From contig JAIWZP010000024.1 in the NCBI GenBank assembly GCA_025201375.1, positions 124,001 through 188,000 on the forward strand: a stretch of 64,000 nt of DNA. Reading direction: 5' to 3'. Under the pieces are notes generated by a model. The model saw nothing but the letters and a program-made list of their open reading frames with translations, was not told the origin of the DNA and did not search any database. Of this stretch, positions 24,637 through 35,952 are shown in pieces. The DNA is from Gongronella butleri (lineage: Eukaryota > Mucoromycota > Mucoromycetes > Mucorales > Cunninghamellaceae). Position numbers and translations under genes: made by a program. The stretch's first letter is position 1. Each line of letters begins with the position of its first letter.

Positions 24637-25534
24637 TATCAGAGATACATATAAAATAGGGCCAACCAAACGATAAAAAAAAAGAGAAAGAAATGACGTA
24701 GATAAAAAAAAAAATTCAAGTGAAAGAGAGAGAAAAGCAAACAGAAATGAAAAAAAGAGGGAGGTTTTTTTTTTTTCTTTTCTTGCTTTGGCTTGCCACT
24801 GAAACCCGCCATCGTCCTCATTGGCTGTCTGCCGAAAAGATGACGACATACGCTACTCCACAGCAAATAAGGAAATGGAAACTCGCCAATTTGGCAGGTA
24901 AAAACCTTTTTTTTTTTTGCAGCTTTTTGTTTTTCTGGACTCTGGGGTCTTTTTTTTTTTTTTTTTTTTTACTTGTGAGAGAAACAGAAGAGACCCCCAA
25001 TTTGCACCTTGACTTTTTACGCGTCCCTTTTTCTCTTTTTCATTTGACGGCCAATACTCAAAACAGGACGGAATGAATTCTTTTTTATTTTTATTTTTAT
25101 TTTCGTTTGTCATTTTCTCTTGTTGCCATGGCCATTGCCCTTTTTACATTTTTTCAGACGGCCGTTGGAAGATCCTAAAGTGCGGTCCGACGGGGCCTTG
25201 TGCGAGCCTTTTTTTTATATTGCGAAACACGTGGCCTGAGAAAAAAAAAAGTCGATTTTTTGAACAAAAGACGCTGCAAGAGACGCTTTTTTATTTTTGT
25301 GTTCAAGCCCCCAAAAATGGCAATGGACAAAGGGGGGGGACGAGGAAAGGACCACAGTTGGGGGGGGACAACAGGGAAACAAACACAACTCATCCACACA
25401 CACAAAAAAAAAAAGAGAGAAAAAAAAGCGGGAAAAGGGGGGAGGAAAGAGAGAGGGAAGGAAGAAAAAAAAAAAAGGGGAAATGTGGGGATGTAGGTGC
25501 TTTCAATCAAGGTGTTGGAGAGGGGCCACACCTT
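24637..25534. other. divergent intergenic region with possible small plus-strand gene
   Basis: About 900 bp rich in A and T runs. A plausible first coding exon starts at 24840 (MTTYATPQQIRKWKLANLAG) and ends at a GTAAAA donor at about 24898; a later exon is not clear. One possible join to an acceptor near 24983 would give a protein of about 48 residues. The rest is T- and A-runs (for example 24950-24970) plus the 3' flank of the NmrA-like gene. Confidence 0.35.
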
Positions 25535-26664
25535 TTAGCGCAGGTCACGGAATTGCTGGCGGTTGGACTTGAAATATTGCTTGATGTCCTGAGGTTCCTT
25601 GCCCAAGACTTGTTTCAAATCGTTGGTGACAATGTCCATTTGGCCATCATTGGCGAGCTGCCACACCTCGAGGATGGTGTCAATCATTTCGTCGTTGAGG
25701 TAGCGGCCAAGCGGGAAGGTGAAGGGACGATCACGACGACTCTCGGCCTTGTTGTCGGGGCGGTGGCGGAAACGATTGTCGTCGCGCATCTGCTGGAGCC
25801 ACTTGCGCGTCTGTTCCTTGGACGCCGTCTCGTAGCGCAATTCACCGCGATCAAGACCCTGCGCAATCTCGCGCGTCAATTCGTTGATCGGGCGCACCTG
25901 CGTGGGCGTGAATTGGTACAATTCCTTGGCCGCCTCCAAGCCAAACGCCACGCCACGTGGTTGCTGGCCGCGCTTGCTCAGCTGCACAAACGCCTCAATG
26001 ACGTCTTGCAAGTCCACAGGCGTCCACTTTTGGCCCTCTTGGATAGGCAGGCGCAGCACACCTTGACCTTCAATCATCGGCGCCATAAAGTAGAACAATT
26101 GGTTGAAAATCGACACACGCACCACATGGCACTTGTTCTGCATGATCTCCTTGCAGCGCTGCTCCAATTGGAAGTACTCGCACAAATGATGGCATTGGCC
26201 TTGCTGGTTTTGCGCACGATCAGCACCAACACTTTGTTTTAAAAAAAAATTGAAAAAAAAATGTTAGACAAAAAAAAAAAGTCGCGTCGCGTTTTCCCTT
26301 TTCCCTTTCCCCCTCTCACTTTTGTAACTTACATCGAGAGCATGCAAACGCGCTGCACATTCTGGGCCTTGCACACCTTGAGCACATTCTCGGCATAATT
26401 GATGCGCTGCTTGTCATGCTCGGGCACCAAAATCACCGCATACACATTGTTGAAATGCTCGCGCAGCTGGTCCTCGCGCGAGTAGTCCACCTCCTTGATC
26501 TCGCCACCAAGTTGCTCCAATTGCTCCAAGCCCTCGCGGCTGCGGCACAAAAGACGGATCGCGTGCTTCTCGCCGTGGCGGTTCTCCTCCAGGAAACGAT
26601 AGGCCAAGGCATAGCCAGCCAGAGAGTCGACGTTGGTAATGACACAAGCTTGTTGGGAAGACAT
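25535..26664 (-). CDS. NmrA-like NAD(P)-binding protein
   Basis: Two exons, 26333-26664 and 25535-26231; 342 residues. The N-terminus carries a Rossmann-type start (ACVITNVDSLAGYALAYRFLEE), then RLLCRSREGLEQLEQLGGEI and VDYSREDQLREHFNNVYAVILV, the order of beta strands seen in NmrA/atypical short-chain dehydrogenase proteins. The canonical GxxGxxG is degraded to TNVDSLAG, so cofactor binding may be weak or regulatory. The C-terminal half (QKWTPVDLQDVIEAFVQL) matches the family's later region that reports the substrate domain. NmrA proteins sense NAD(P) redox state and modulate transcription factors. Function here is not settled. A 389-codon frame on the other strand is its shadow. Confidence 0.8.
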
Positions 26665-28131
26665 GTTGAGAATGAAGAAAAAAGAAAACGACACTGCCCA
26701 ATTCCCCTTCTTTTATAATATTTTTTTCTTTTTGCAATGTTTCTCGTTTTCGCGCGATGTCTGTTTACCGTGAGAGACGACGACGGCGCGCACCATCATC
26801 GCCTGCCTTTCAATCGATTGAACGCGTCCGTGAGAAACGTGGTCAAAGCAAAATGAGAGCAGGGGAGGGCGTAAAAAAAAACAAACAATGCCCCCCGACG
26901 CGAGCTACGCGTTTCTCGAGTGATTTTTGTGTGCATGGCCCCCCTCTCCATGTTGGGGCAATGGGAGTCCACTCATCCATGCAAGGACCCCACGGCGTCC
27001 GCTTGGCAATTCAAAAACATTCAGCAAGGGGGGGGTGCCATGGTCCCGTCGTGGCGAGGTCACGAGCTTGGCATGACATGTGCAAAAAAAAAAAAAAAAA
27101 AAAAAAGGGAAACTTGGGATTCGATCCTACGACGAGCAAGCACGCAAATAGAAGCTGCACAACGCGATATGACGCGACGCGACGCGTCGAAACCCGCGAA
27201 TGTCGCGTTTTAAACTTTTTTATACGCCCTTGGACCTCGTTTTTTCTTTTTTTTTCTTTTTTGCACTCGCCAACAAGAAAGAGGCACGGATGGCCATCTG
27301 GATGATGCGTTTCCGAGCGATGGTGCTGCTTGTCAACAAACGACCATCTCTTCCCAGGCTTTCAAGACACGCCATGGAACAAGGTCCAAGCAGGCCGCGC
27401 ATGGCCCAATTGGGCTGCATGGTGCCACACGGTGAACTCGGCATGCAAGACGCCTCGACAGAGCGTCGAATGGCCAAGGGTCAAGCAAGTTAAAAATAAT
27501 AAAGGACAGGGACCCGAGGTGACACCAAAAATTGTGGCCAATGCGGTGTTGATCGCATGTTGACACGGTCCTTCCCCCTCCCTCCGGCTGCCTCTTCTTT
27601 CCCCACATTCTCGTGATGCAGAAACTAAGTGCAGCCAAGAAAAGGGTGCTTTGTTTGCAAAAAAAAAGCATGGACTCCCTAAAATGCATGGTGACACGGG
27701 CATCCGATGAAAAATAATAATAATAATAATCGCGCTTGATCGATTTCCGTCGTGACACCAATGCCTTGGTTTTTTTTCGCATGAATGGGACCCTCCCTTG
27801 ATGTCTGTGTGCGAGGGGGCCGTGTGATGTTGGAAATAAGAGCCCTGGATGGGAAAGAACGACGAAATCACTTCCCTGGGGCACACAAACAGGTGCCATT
27901 CAACCCATTGGCATATCCGCGGGATCAAAAAAAATCACACAAGGGGGCCCTGACCTCCACTTGATGCAATTGAGCTGCTCACACCACTTTTATTCGACTA
28001 TTGCACACATGAAAAAGAAAAAAAAGACAAATGTACGGCGTGTTTATTTTGCAAGGGGTCTATATAGTATGGTACAATTGGAGCAAAACGAGAAAGAGGG
28101 GGATATGCTAGTAAAGGGTCGTTTTTTTTTT
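26665..28131. other. intergenic, no gene recognised
   Basis: About 1.5 kb between the NmrA-like gene (start at 26664) and the 3' end of the uS8m gene. Overlapping open frames exist on both strands (for example 27333-27899 minus), but none has a domain, and several strands are open at once. It contains an A22 run at about 27083, GACGCG repeats near 27173, and a (TAA)n-like run near 27714. Confidence 0.5.
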
Positions 28132-28593
28132 TTACTTGACGCGGCAAAGGATCTCGCCGCCAACATTCTCGTTGATGGCGTCACGCAGATTGAGGACGCC
28201 ACGGTTGGTATTCATGATGGCAATTTCGCCGGGCTGCAGGGGCGACACAAACTTGGCGCGGCGGCCACTGGCCAAATGCTTCATTTCATTGACGGTGTAG
28301 GTGATCTTTTTGGATGGCTTGCTGACAAGATCCATGTGGCGCAGCGCAGGCTCATTCTCCTTGTACTTGAGCGTCAGCCATAGCCGGCGCGTCGCCACAT
28401 TGCTGGGCGTCGTCGCAGTGTACATGGCATCAGGCCCAACGTGCGTGCCGCGCACAACAGACGACACAAAGCCCTCTTTGTACAAAATGTTGCTGATCGC
28501 CAAATTCATCTTGGTCTCTGGCACCGCAATGGATTGAAGACGCGAGCGGAATCCGTTCTGGATACGCGCACACAGATCGTGAACGCGAGGCAT
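28132..28593 (-). CDS. MRPS8: mitochondrial small ribosomal subunit protein uS8m
   Basis: Single exon, 153 residues, the size of yeast Mrps8. It belongs to the mitochondrial 30S-like subunit and contacts the central domain of the small rRNA. Family features: MNLAISNILYKEGFVSSVVR, then RRLWLTLKYKENEPAL, MDLVSKPSKKITYTV and the C-terminal LQPGEIAIMNTNRGVLN with NVGGEILCRVK. The ATG at 28593 (MPRVHDLCARIQNGF) matches the usual N-terminus; a longer frame upstream is Phe-rich leader. It is divergent from the SmB gene, 317 bp apart. Confidence 0.93.
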   Translation of the reverse strand: MPRVHDLCARIQNGFRSRLQSIAVPETKMNLAISNILYKEGFVSSVVRGTHVGPDAMYTATTPSNVATRRLWLTLKYKENEPALRHMDLVSKPSKKITYTVNEMKHLASGRRAKFVSPLQPGEIAIMNTNRGVLNLRDAINENVGGEILCRVK

Positions 28594-28910
28594 GGTCGAA
28601 AAAAAAGTGAAAGAGTGAAAACGAAAAGAAACAAAAAATAAAATGAGAGCGAGGCAATGCAAATGCTAGTGCTTGTTCTTTTTTTTTTTCTTCCCCAGTC
28701 ACACACATCGTCCGGCCAAGCCGCTCAAAAGTCCGCTCGGGCCAATTCCAACGTTCAGAAAAAAAAAAGGTGAACACGCCCAATTTTGCCTTGTTGTTCT
28801 TGCCTTTTTTTTTTTCGCTTGTTTCGACCTTTGGATCCGCCCTTTTTTCCCCCCACACGTCACTTTTTCTATCTCTTCCTTTGGTTGATTGCCAACACTT
28901 TCTATTCAAC
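28594..28910. promoter_or_regulatory. divergent promoter region, MRPS8 / SmB
   Basis: 317 bp between two outward-facing start codons. It is T-rich toward the SmB start, with T10 tracts near 28679 and 28806 and a C/T-rich stretch just before 28911. No specific factor site claimed. Confidence 0.5.
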
Positions 28911-29893
28911 ATGGTAAGTCTTTGTATCAATTCGCGATTTTTTAGAGCAAAAACATCGCGAAAAACAAGAAACGACGTCATTTACACCACGCCATTCGCA
29001 TCTAATGGATGCTCCGCGATGAACACAGATGAACGCCACCGAGAGACTAACGTGATTTTTTTGGTTTTCTAGTCGAAGAGTTCAAAAATGGCGAATATCG
29101 TCAATTACAGACTGCGGGTGACGCTGTCCGATTCGCGCGTGCTGACGGGGCAGATGCTCGCGTTTGACAAGTATATGAATTTGGTGCTTGCCGATTGCGA
29201 GGAATTCCGCAAAGTGAAGCAAAAGTCCAAGGATGGCAAGAGCAAGGAAGGCGCAAAGTTGCAGGATGTCAAGCGCACGCTCGGTCTTGTCATTTTGCGC
29301 GGCGAAACCATCGTCAGCATCAGCATAGACGGACCCCCACCTCCTTCCAGCGACGACCGCAGCCGATCCAACATGATGGCCGGGCCAGGCATGGGCCGCG
29401 TATGTCCCACAATGAATTCTCAATTGCCCGAAATTCACGCGATCCACTCATGTTTTTTTCTTTCTTTCCATAGCCCATGGGCCGTGGTCTGCCCGCTGCT
29501 CCCCCAATGGGTGCTGTTCCTGGCTTACAAGGTCCTGTGCGCGGCGTCGGTGGCCCTGCGCCTGGTATGATGGCCCCACCCGTCGCTTATGGTGGTCGTC
29601 CCCCTCCACCCGGCATGCGCCCCCCTCCTCCTGGCATGGGCATGGTAAGTGGGCAAATGCGCAATTGCGCAACTGGAAAATGAGAGAGATCTGTGTATTT
29701 ATTCCCGTCTTCTTTTTTCAACAGCGCCCCCCTCCTCCTGGCATGGTAAAATAGAGAGAAAAAATGAGTAAAAGGCGTGCAACGATTGACCTTTTTCTTC
29801 TTGTAGGGCCCTCCTCCCGGCTTCCGACCACCCCCTCCTGGCTTCCGCCCCCCTCCCCCCGGCTATCGTCCTCCTCCCCCTCCTGGCCAGTAA
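28911..29893 (+). CDS. SMB1: small nuclear ribonucleoprotein SmB/B'
   Basis: Five exons: 28911-28913, 29073-29399, 29474-29644, 29725-29745, 29807-29893; 202 residues. SmB is one of seven Sm proteins that ring the Sm site of U1, U2, U4 and U5 snRNAs. The Sm fold is clear: NYRLRVTLSDSRVLTGQML, FDKYMNLVLADCEEFRKVK and LGLVILRGETIVSISIDGP. Then comes PVRGVGGPAPGMMAPP, typical of SmB, and a proline-rich tail of PPPPGMR/PPPPGFR units. The first coding exon is just ATG, followed directly by GTAAGT. Exon 4 is 21 nt and encodes exactly one tail unit (RPPPPGM). Confidence 0.93.
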
Positions 29894-32800
29894 TGGACGT
29901 TACCTTCTTGACCTCCATTCGCTTCGTTTTTGTGTTTTTTTTTTCTCTCATCTTGGCGCCACACCACCACCTTTGTCCATCCAAAAGAATTACCCCCAAT
30001 CCCTCACTTTTTCGCTCTCAGGATTTGATGTTTGCTTTTTTTTAAACAGCTAAATGATAAAATAAATCCATTGGTTGTGTTTTTACTGTTCCACCGTGTC
30101 GCGTCATACCATGCTTTCACCCGGCAAGGGCGCGTCCTGTGTCACCAGACACGATCATGGTCACAATCGGCACTTTCATTCACAATTTGCGCAGCTAGCA
30201 GCAATGCAGCATTATAAAAAAAAAAAGCCCGAAGAGCCAATAATGAAAGAAATCGCTTGTTTTGGACAATGCTGCCTTGCTGCGCAAAACGAAACATGTC
30301 ATGCTTCTGAATTCTGAACACGACCTTTTGGTGAAATTGAGCGCCTGAAATCCGATTGGGACTCGCAGTTCTACTGTACATTTGAGGCTGGCGGTGAATT
30401 CGCAGGTGGTGCGTCACAGTCAAATCGAAAAAAATCAACTTGGACGAGCTCCAAAAAACCAAAATTCAAAACATTCTTCTCAGCCAGAATGGTGCCAAAC
30501 TTGCACGCTTTTTTACATACTGTACTGTACATATGGAGAAGAATTGAAGAATCTGTCTCACCGTCCAATTCGGACAGCTGCAGATTGGTACAGTAATAAC
30601 GTGCTCATCTAGAGCGAAACGGGCGACATTGTCTTGGCTGAACGATACGTATCATAAAATTCTTCTTCTTCCATAAGAATGGTTGCATTCTGATGATGCG
30701 GCCGCTGCTCAAAAGGAGGCTAACATGATACTGTACAACAGTATTCACATTATTATTCAATCATCAGTAAAATAATCCAGAGAGTTTCTTATTACAGTAT
30801 CATATGATAGGATGTTGCCAGGTGAATCGTGGTGAATTTACAGTATGATACTGTAATACAGTAAAATGCCTTTATTTCACAGAAGATTCAACGCTGCTCC
30901 CCGATTTTTTTTCTTGAATCGTGGTGAAACTGGCATCATTCAAAAGAGACAAGCTCCGACGACATTTTCCAATCATTTGCACACCCGATGATGAACGACC
31001 TCTTTACTGTAGTACAGTATGGTGTACAGTACTGCACTGTACTGTACAGTACTGTACTCGTGTACATACAGTATCATATGCCAGCTTGAAAAAGTCGAGC
31101 GATCAACAAGTGCTGCTTGATTGACACATCATGTTGTTTAACCTTTATAAATTTCTCGACAAGGGCGGCACAGATGAATTACAGTACCACGCTACCACCC
31201 ACTTTTATCATAAGTCATAACATGTGGAAAGCAGCTGTTACAGTATTGATGAATCTCTTTCTTCAAATGACATGAGTTTCACCGCGATCCGATCAAAACT
31301 GACGGACAAAACAGCTTTTCTCGGCAATACAGTAATTTTCTACTGTATTGTTGTTGTGCTTTTGCTCGATAATACGTACAGTAACAGCCTAGGCGACACC
31401 TGATTTTTATTCCAGATCCACTGACAAACAATGGGTCGAAGCATTTAATGGGACCACTTTCACGATGCTAGAATGTGTTTGAAAATTTTGCATCCATCAT
31501 TCGACCACCACCCAAGCAGCGTGCAACAAAATAATGTACAGTATACAGACGACGTACAGTACTGTAAAATAAAAAATAAAAAATAAAAAAAGTTCCATGC
31601 AATCCACCACCTTAATTTGGAAGTGTCAAACCTTAAATATTTGAAAAAAATCTTGCCCAAAGCAGGCAATTTTCTCAGTTGATCGCCATTCATGCGTAAT
31701 TCCCTAGCCTTTTTTCTTAAAAGTAGGGCGACCGGCCATTTTGACTTCCAATAGCAAATTGTCGGAGTTACCTGTTTTGGATGCATTGATCACTCGGAGT
31801 TCGAAAATTCTCAAATTTGGCGTTTTCTGAGATTGAAAATTGTGACCCCTGAGTGACCCCTGAATTTTTCAAAAGTGGTCGTAGCGCTTTGGGGGTTTAA
31901 GATTTTTTGTTGAAAATTTTGCGCTGAATTCGATGCGGCTATATTTGAGCAAGGTCAATCATGCAGATGGCCAGATGAATGCAAAATACAGTACCTAGTA
32001 CTGTAGTACAAATACTGTAGGAGGTTTTTGGCATTTTCGAGTCCTCCAAAAAAATCGGGCGAGTCTGCCTTGAGCACTGGCTGGGGGCTGTATCAAACTG
32101 TAGTACTGTAGGTAGTTTTTTACAGTACAACAGTATCATACAGTATACAGTACAGTACAGTAGTAATACCGTGCCTCCGAGGGTGGTGACGCAGGTTTCA
32201 TTGGCGGGCGAGCAGGCTGCTGTATCATAAAAAATCTGGAGGCACAACAACAGGGCTGATGTTGTAGAATGATTCAATCATTGGAGATGATAATGACGAC
32301 TCTATTATTATCTCGCGTCGGGGCGCTCGTCGGCCGTTGTTGTTGCCGCCGTACGACGAGACCAAATGGCACAGTAGAAGATTATTTCTTCACTCCATCA
32401 TCGGTTTTCAATTATTTGGGCATTTGACTGCGCAAAAAAAAATTCAAAAAATCAAATTTGTCCGATAAAACGCGTAAACCGAAGCTCATCATGGCATCTG
32501 GTCTCAAATTTACATACAGTACAGCCAGTATCATACTGTAGACCAGTTGTGACTTGATTGTGAGTTGATGGTAAACCCGATGATTCTCCAGCGGTGCTGA
32601 TAAGGCTAAAGTGATCGGTGGTAGGCGTATAAGGCAAAAGCTCCGCTGATTTTTTTTTGCGAATCGGATCACTCAGTCTCGAAAAATCTCGAGATTCGTG
32701 TTTGCTACAAGTAAACACCCAGCGCCAATCAGTATTTTACAGTACACGTTTCATCCGATGAACTATTTACTTGACCATACTGTACGTATCATATGGCGAC

Positions 32801-33879
32801 AAATTATTTAAACCAGTGGATATGATACTGTACTACGTAGTAGTCGACTCAAAACTTCGATGATTCCAATTTTTTTTCGCGAATCGGATATCATAACTCA
32901 ATCGCGAGAAATCTCGATATTCTTGTTTGCTAATGAAAACACATACAGCCAAAATAATACATTTATTTTATGATACGCGTTTCTCCCGACGATGAGGAGC
33001 CTGATTGACCATATGGCGCCAACTTTAGGCAAGTAGATAGTCGACTCAGACTCCTAATACATCCCGAGTTTTTTTTTTCGCTACAGTAATCAGATTACAT
33101 ACTCAGTACTGAATAATTGCACTTTGTATGAAATCAGGCCATCTTCTTACAGTATTACGGTATTATCACGAAAAGGCATGAAAAAAATACAAAATGGTTG
33201 AAAAATCGGTTTTGTGTCCTGTACCTACTGTAGCAGATACAGTAAACTGTATGTGGTTTCCAAGTGCCGTTGCACATCGGTGCAAAAGAATATATTATGC
33301 AGATTACGTATTGTAGTATGATATCATAAATATTGCATGTATTGCAGCAAAAATACATGAAAAGGGAATCATCTTCGTACCGGTAGTTAAAACTCGTGAA
33401 AAAAGGCGAAACAAGTTTCCACTGGTGCAAAGTATACTATAGGCAGGTAGTACGCTCTAGCATCTTATAGCTGCATCAATGACTAGATTATGATCACGCG
33501 CACCGAAAAAAATTGCATTCCTCACGTCACTTCGCTGTTTTTTTTTATGCAGGGTGATGCCAATGGATGTGTGCGGTGCAACTGGAGACATGTACAATGT
33601 CTGTCGACAGCGTATCGTGATGTATGCAGTGCTGCATGACCCAGTGCATTCTTTTAGGCCACTGGCACGAGAGAAAAACGTTGCTGGAAAGGCTGATTTA
33701 TTAGTGGGACAACAAAAAGTAGGGTAAAAGCAGGAAGAGGATGCATTAAAAAAACAAGAGGGCGAGGGTAGCAAGACTCCCGCTTCCCTGGTATTGTCAT
33801 TGAATCCAGAACCGGCCATTATAAATGTGACAGAGTAGTTTTTTGTTCAAGATTACATCCTGGGTCATAGGCGCGTCCA
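29894..33879. repeat. AT-rich island I with TACAGTA/TACTGTA words
   Basis: About 4 kb without a recognised gene. From about 30040 on it is AT-rich and studded with TACAGTA, TACTGTA, CAGTATCATA and their reverse complements, dense around 31005-31080, 32090-32165 and 32820. At about 31470-32255 it holds copy 1 of a long repeat also present in island II. All frames are short. Word density is judged by eye. Confidence 0.75.
31470..32255 (+). repeat. island-associated long direct repeat, copy 1
   Basis: About 785 bp that aligns, same orientation, with 58245-59625 in island II. Landmarks shared at high identity: TTCCATGCAATCCAC (31590 / 58383), AATTGTCGGAGTTACCT (about 31757 / 58558), TGACCCCTGAGTGACCCCT (about 31842 / 58645), and ATCGGGCG (32054 / 58859). 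Copy 1 is continuous across the point where copy 2 carries a 610-bp insertion. Confidence 0.85.
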
Positions 33880-34575
33880 TTAGTACCACTGCATGAACGC
33901 CAGACCGGTCAACAACAAGGCAGCCATCGAGTTGACAGGAGCATATGAGCTGGTGTGGGAACAAAAAAAAAAAAGAAAGGGTGAGATCATGATACAGGGG
34001 ATTCAGGGGCTAACCATGTGGCAAATGATGGCATTGTGCTTTTGTGTTTGATCGAATTTCTTTTTTTTTTATGCTTACTTGGCACCATTGGGTGTGGCGG
34101 TGGCGGTGGCGGTGGCCTCGGCCGTGTTGCTGGATTCGGGCAAGGACGACGACGACGAGACGTATTCGGTGTAAGTGACCGTGACGGTGGAGGCGGGGGG
34201 CGGGTAGACGACCGTGGGTTCGCCGGTGCCTGGCATGCTGCTGCCGGAAGAGCTATCGTCGGGCAGCGTGGACGAGCCATTGTCGTCGGTGCCCGAGCCA
34301 GAGTGGTCCTTTCCGCTATCACTGCTGTCGCCACCCGAAGAGCCATGCTTGTCCTCATCGTCATCTTCGTCCTCATCCTCTTCGTCCTTGTGCTTATGGT
34401 GCTTCTTGTGCTTGTGTTTCTTCTTCTTGCAATCGTCCCAATCCTTGTGGAGCTCCTTGACTTGCACGTCATTGGCGACCGCCACATCCGCCGACGACTC
34501 GGCCGCCATCACCACCTGCATTGCAAGCATTGCCACAACAGCAAAGAACATAGCCAAGGTCAGTCGCGTCTGCAT
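33880..34575 (-). CDS. GPI-anchored cell-surface protein with Lys/His and Asp/Glu blocks
   Basis: Two exons, 34079-34575 and 33880-33949; 188 residues, joined with matching phase. Residues 1-24 are a signal peptide (MQTRLTLAMFFAVVAMLAM...VMA). About residue 45 starts DCKKKKHKHKKHHKHKDEED followed by a long acidic run, then Gly/Ser/Asp repeats, then a Ser/Thr/Pro stretch (PPPASTVTVTYTEY, ATATATATPN) likely to be O-glycosylated. The second exon supplies the only plausible GPI signal: a small-residue omega region and a hydrophobic C-terminus (SMAALLLTGLAFMQWY). It should be a wall or membrane surface protein. The His/Lys/Asp block could bind metal, which is inference. Confidence 0.82.
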
Positions 34576-35220
34576 GATGAGAAAAAATCGTTGCGTGGAT
34601 AAAAAAAAAAAAAAAGAAGAGAGAACACTAAAAAGTGAAAAAAAAGATGTTTGGATGGATGAGAAAAGCCATTGTCAGGGCAGCATGAATGGACGCTTAT
34701 ATACTTGACCGCGTGTCTGGATCGGCATGATCCTCGGCGCTTCCGTTCCAGTCTTGCCTGACAGAAAATCATAAAATAAAATACGCGCTCCCAATCGCGC
34801 GCGCTCTTTTTCTCTCCTTTTACGTCACTGCGCTCTTTGAAATGCCCCTATTTCATGTCAAGTGGACACTTTTTTTCTATCTTTTTGCTGTGATCCCTCA
34901 GTGCTAACCCATTTTCTTGTGGTCAGGCTGAAAAAATCGCTATCAGCACAATGGGGGTTCTCCGCTGGTCTCCTTTGTAATTTGATCTCGCGATAACAGT
35001 GTGGGTGGCCTCGGCTTTTAACAATAGGAGACAGCCCACTGTGGGGTGCGCTTGAGAAGGAAAGAGCCGCTGGTCGACCCATTGGAAGCCAGACCGCCCA
35101 CTGGGAACACGAAATGTTTCGATGTTTTTTTTTCGAATTTTCTATTTATTTTCTTTGACCATGCTGATTAGAATGAAGAGTGAGAGGGAAAAAGGGAAAG
35201 GCAATATGCGGGATGATATA
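34576..35220. other. intergenic
   Basis: 645 bp upstream of the GPI-protein gene and downstream of the malic enzyme stop (both minus strand). No gene recognised. The sequence is mixed, with a pyrimidine-rich segment near 34800 that may be part of the promoter. Confidence 0.5.
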
Positions 35221-35905
35221 TTAGGAGGATGATGAGGCGGCGACGGCAAAGTGGTCATCGTGATTGACGTCCCACATTTGATTTTCCACGTATTGCAATA
35301 GAGACTGTTTTGGTTCCGGGTTGTTTGCGATGTCGATGATGCCGGGGTTTGTTGCAAGGCCTTCCTTGACGGCCTGGTGTGCGACGGCCGCGGCGACGTG
35401 GGCGGAGACCTGGCGGATGCGGGTCAATGCAGGGTAGATGTGGCCCTGTTCCAATTCGGCCGGGGAGACGGTGCTTGCGAGGCCCTGCGCGGCGGCATAG
35501 ATCATGCCATCCGACACGCGCGACGCCTTGGCCACGAGCGTGCCGAGTCCCAATCCCGGGAAGATGTACATGTTGTTGCCTTGACCGGCCGTCACGGCAC
35601 GGCCCGTCTTGTTGCTAACATAGGGAGGGAACGCCGTCCCGGACGCAAAGATCACACGCTCGTCCGTCGTCTTCATCGCCTGCTCAAACGTGCACTCGGC
35701 GTTCGTCATCGGATTCGAGAGCGGGAAAACAATCGGATGCGCATTCAAATCACCCATCTTGGCAAGCAAATCTGTACTGAATGCTTGACCCTGCCCAGAC
35801 AGACCAATCAGCCTATCATAGAAAGCAAGAAAAAAAAAAGGGAGGGAATGAGACGTCAATTCTACCCATTTGATCCATTCGATCCACATCGGGCCATATT
35901 TTGCA

Positions 35906-35952
<47 letters not shown>

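Noticed and set aside
25073..26242. 389-codon plus-strand open frame
   Set aside because: It lies opposite the NmrA-like gene and begins in A/T-run sequence. The minus strand has a clear two-exon protein, so this frame is its shadow.
27110..27160. GGGATTCGATCC-like word resembling a tRNA T loop
   Set aside because: No acceptor, D or anticodon arm can be folded around it on either strand.
27333..27928. Two overlapping 188-codon minus-strand frames
   Set aside because: They overlap in different frames with no domain or codon signature, so at most one could be real and neither is supported.
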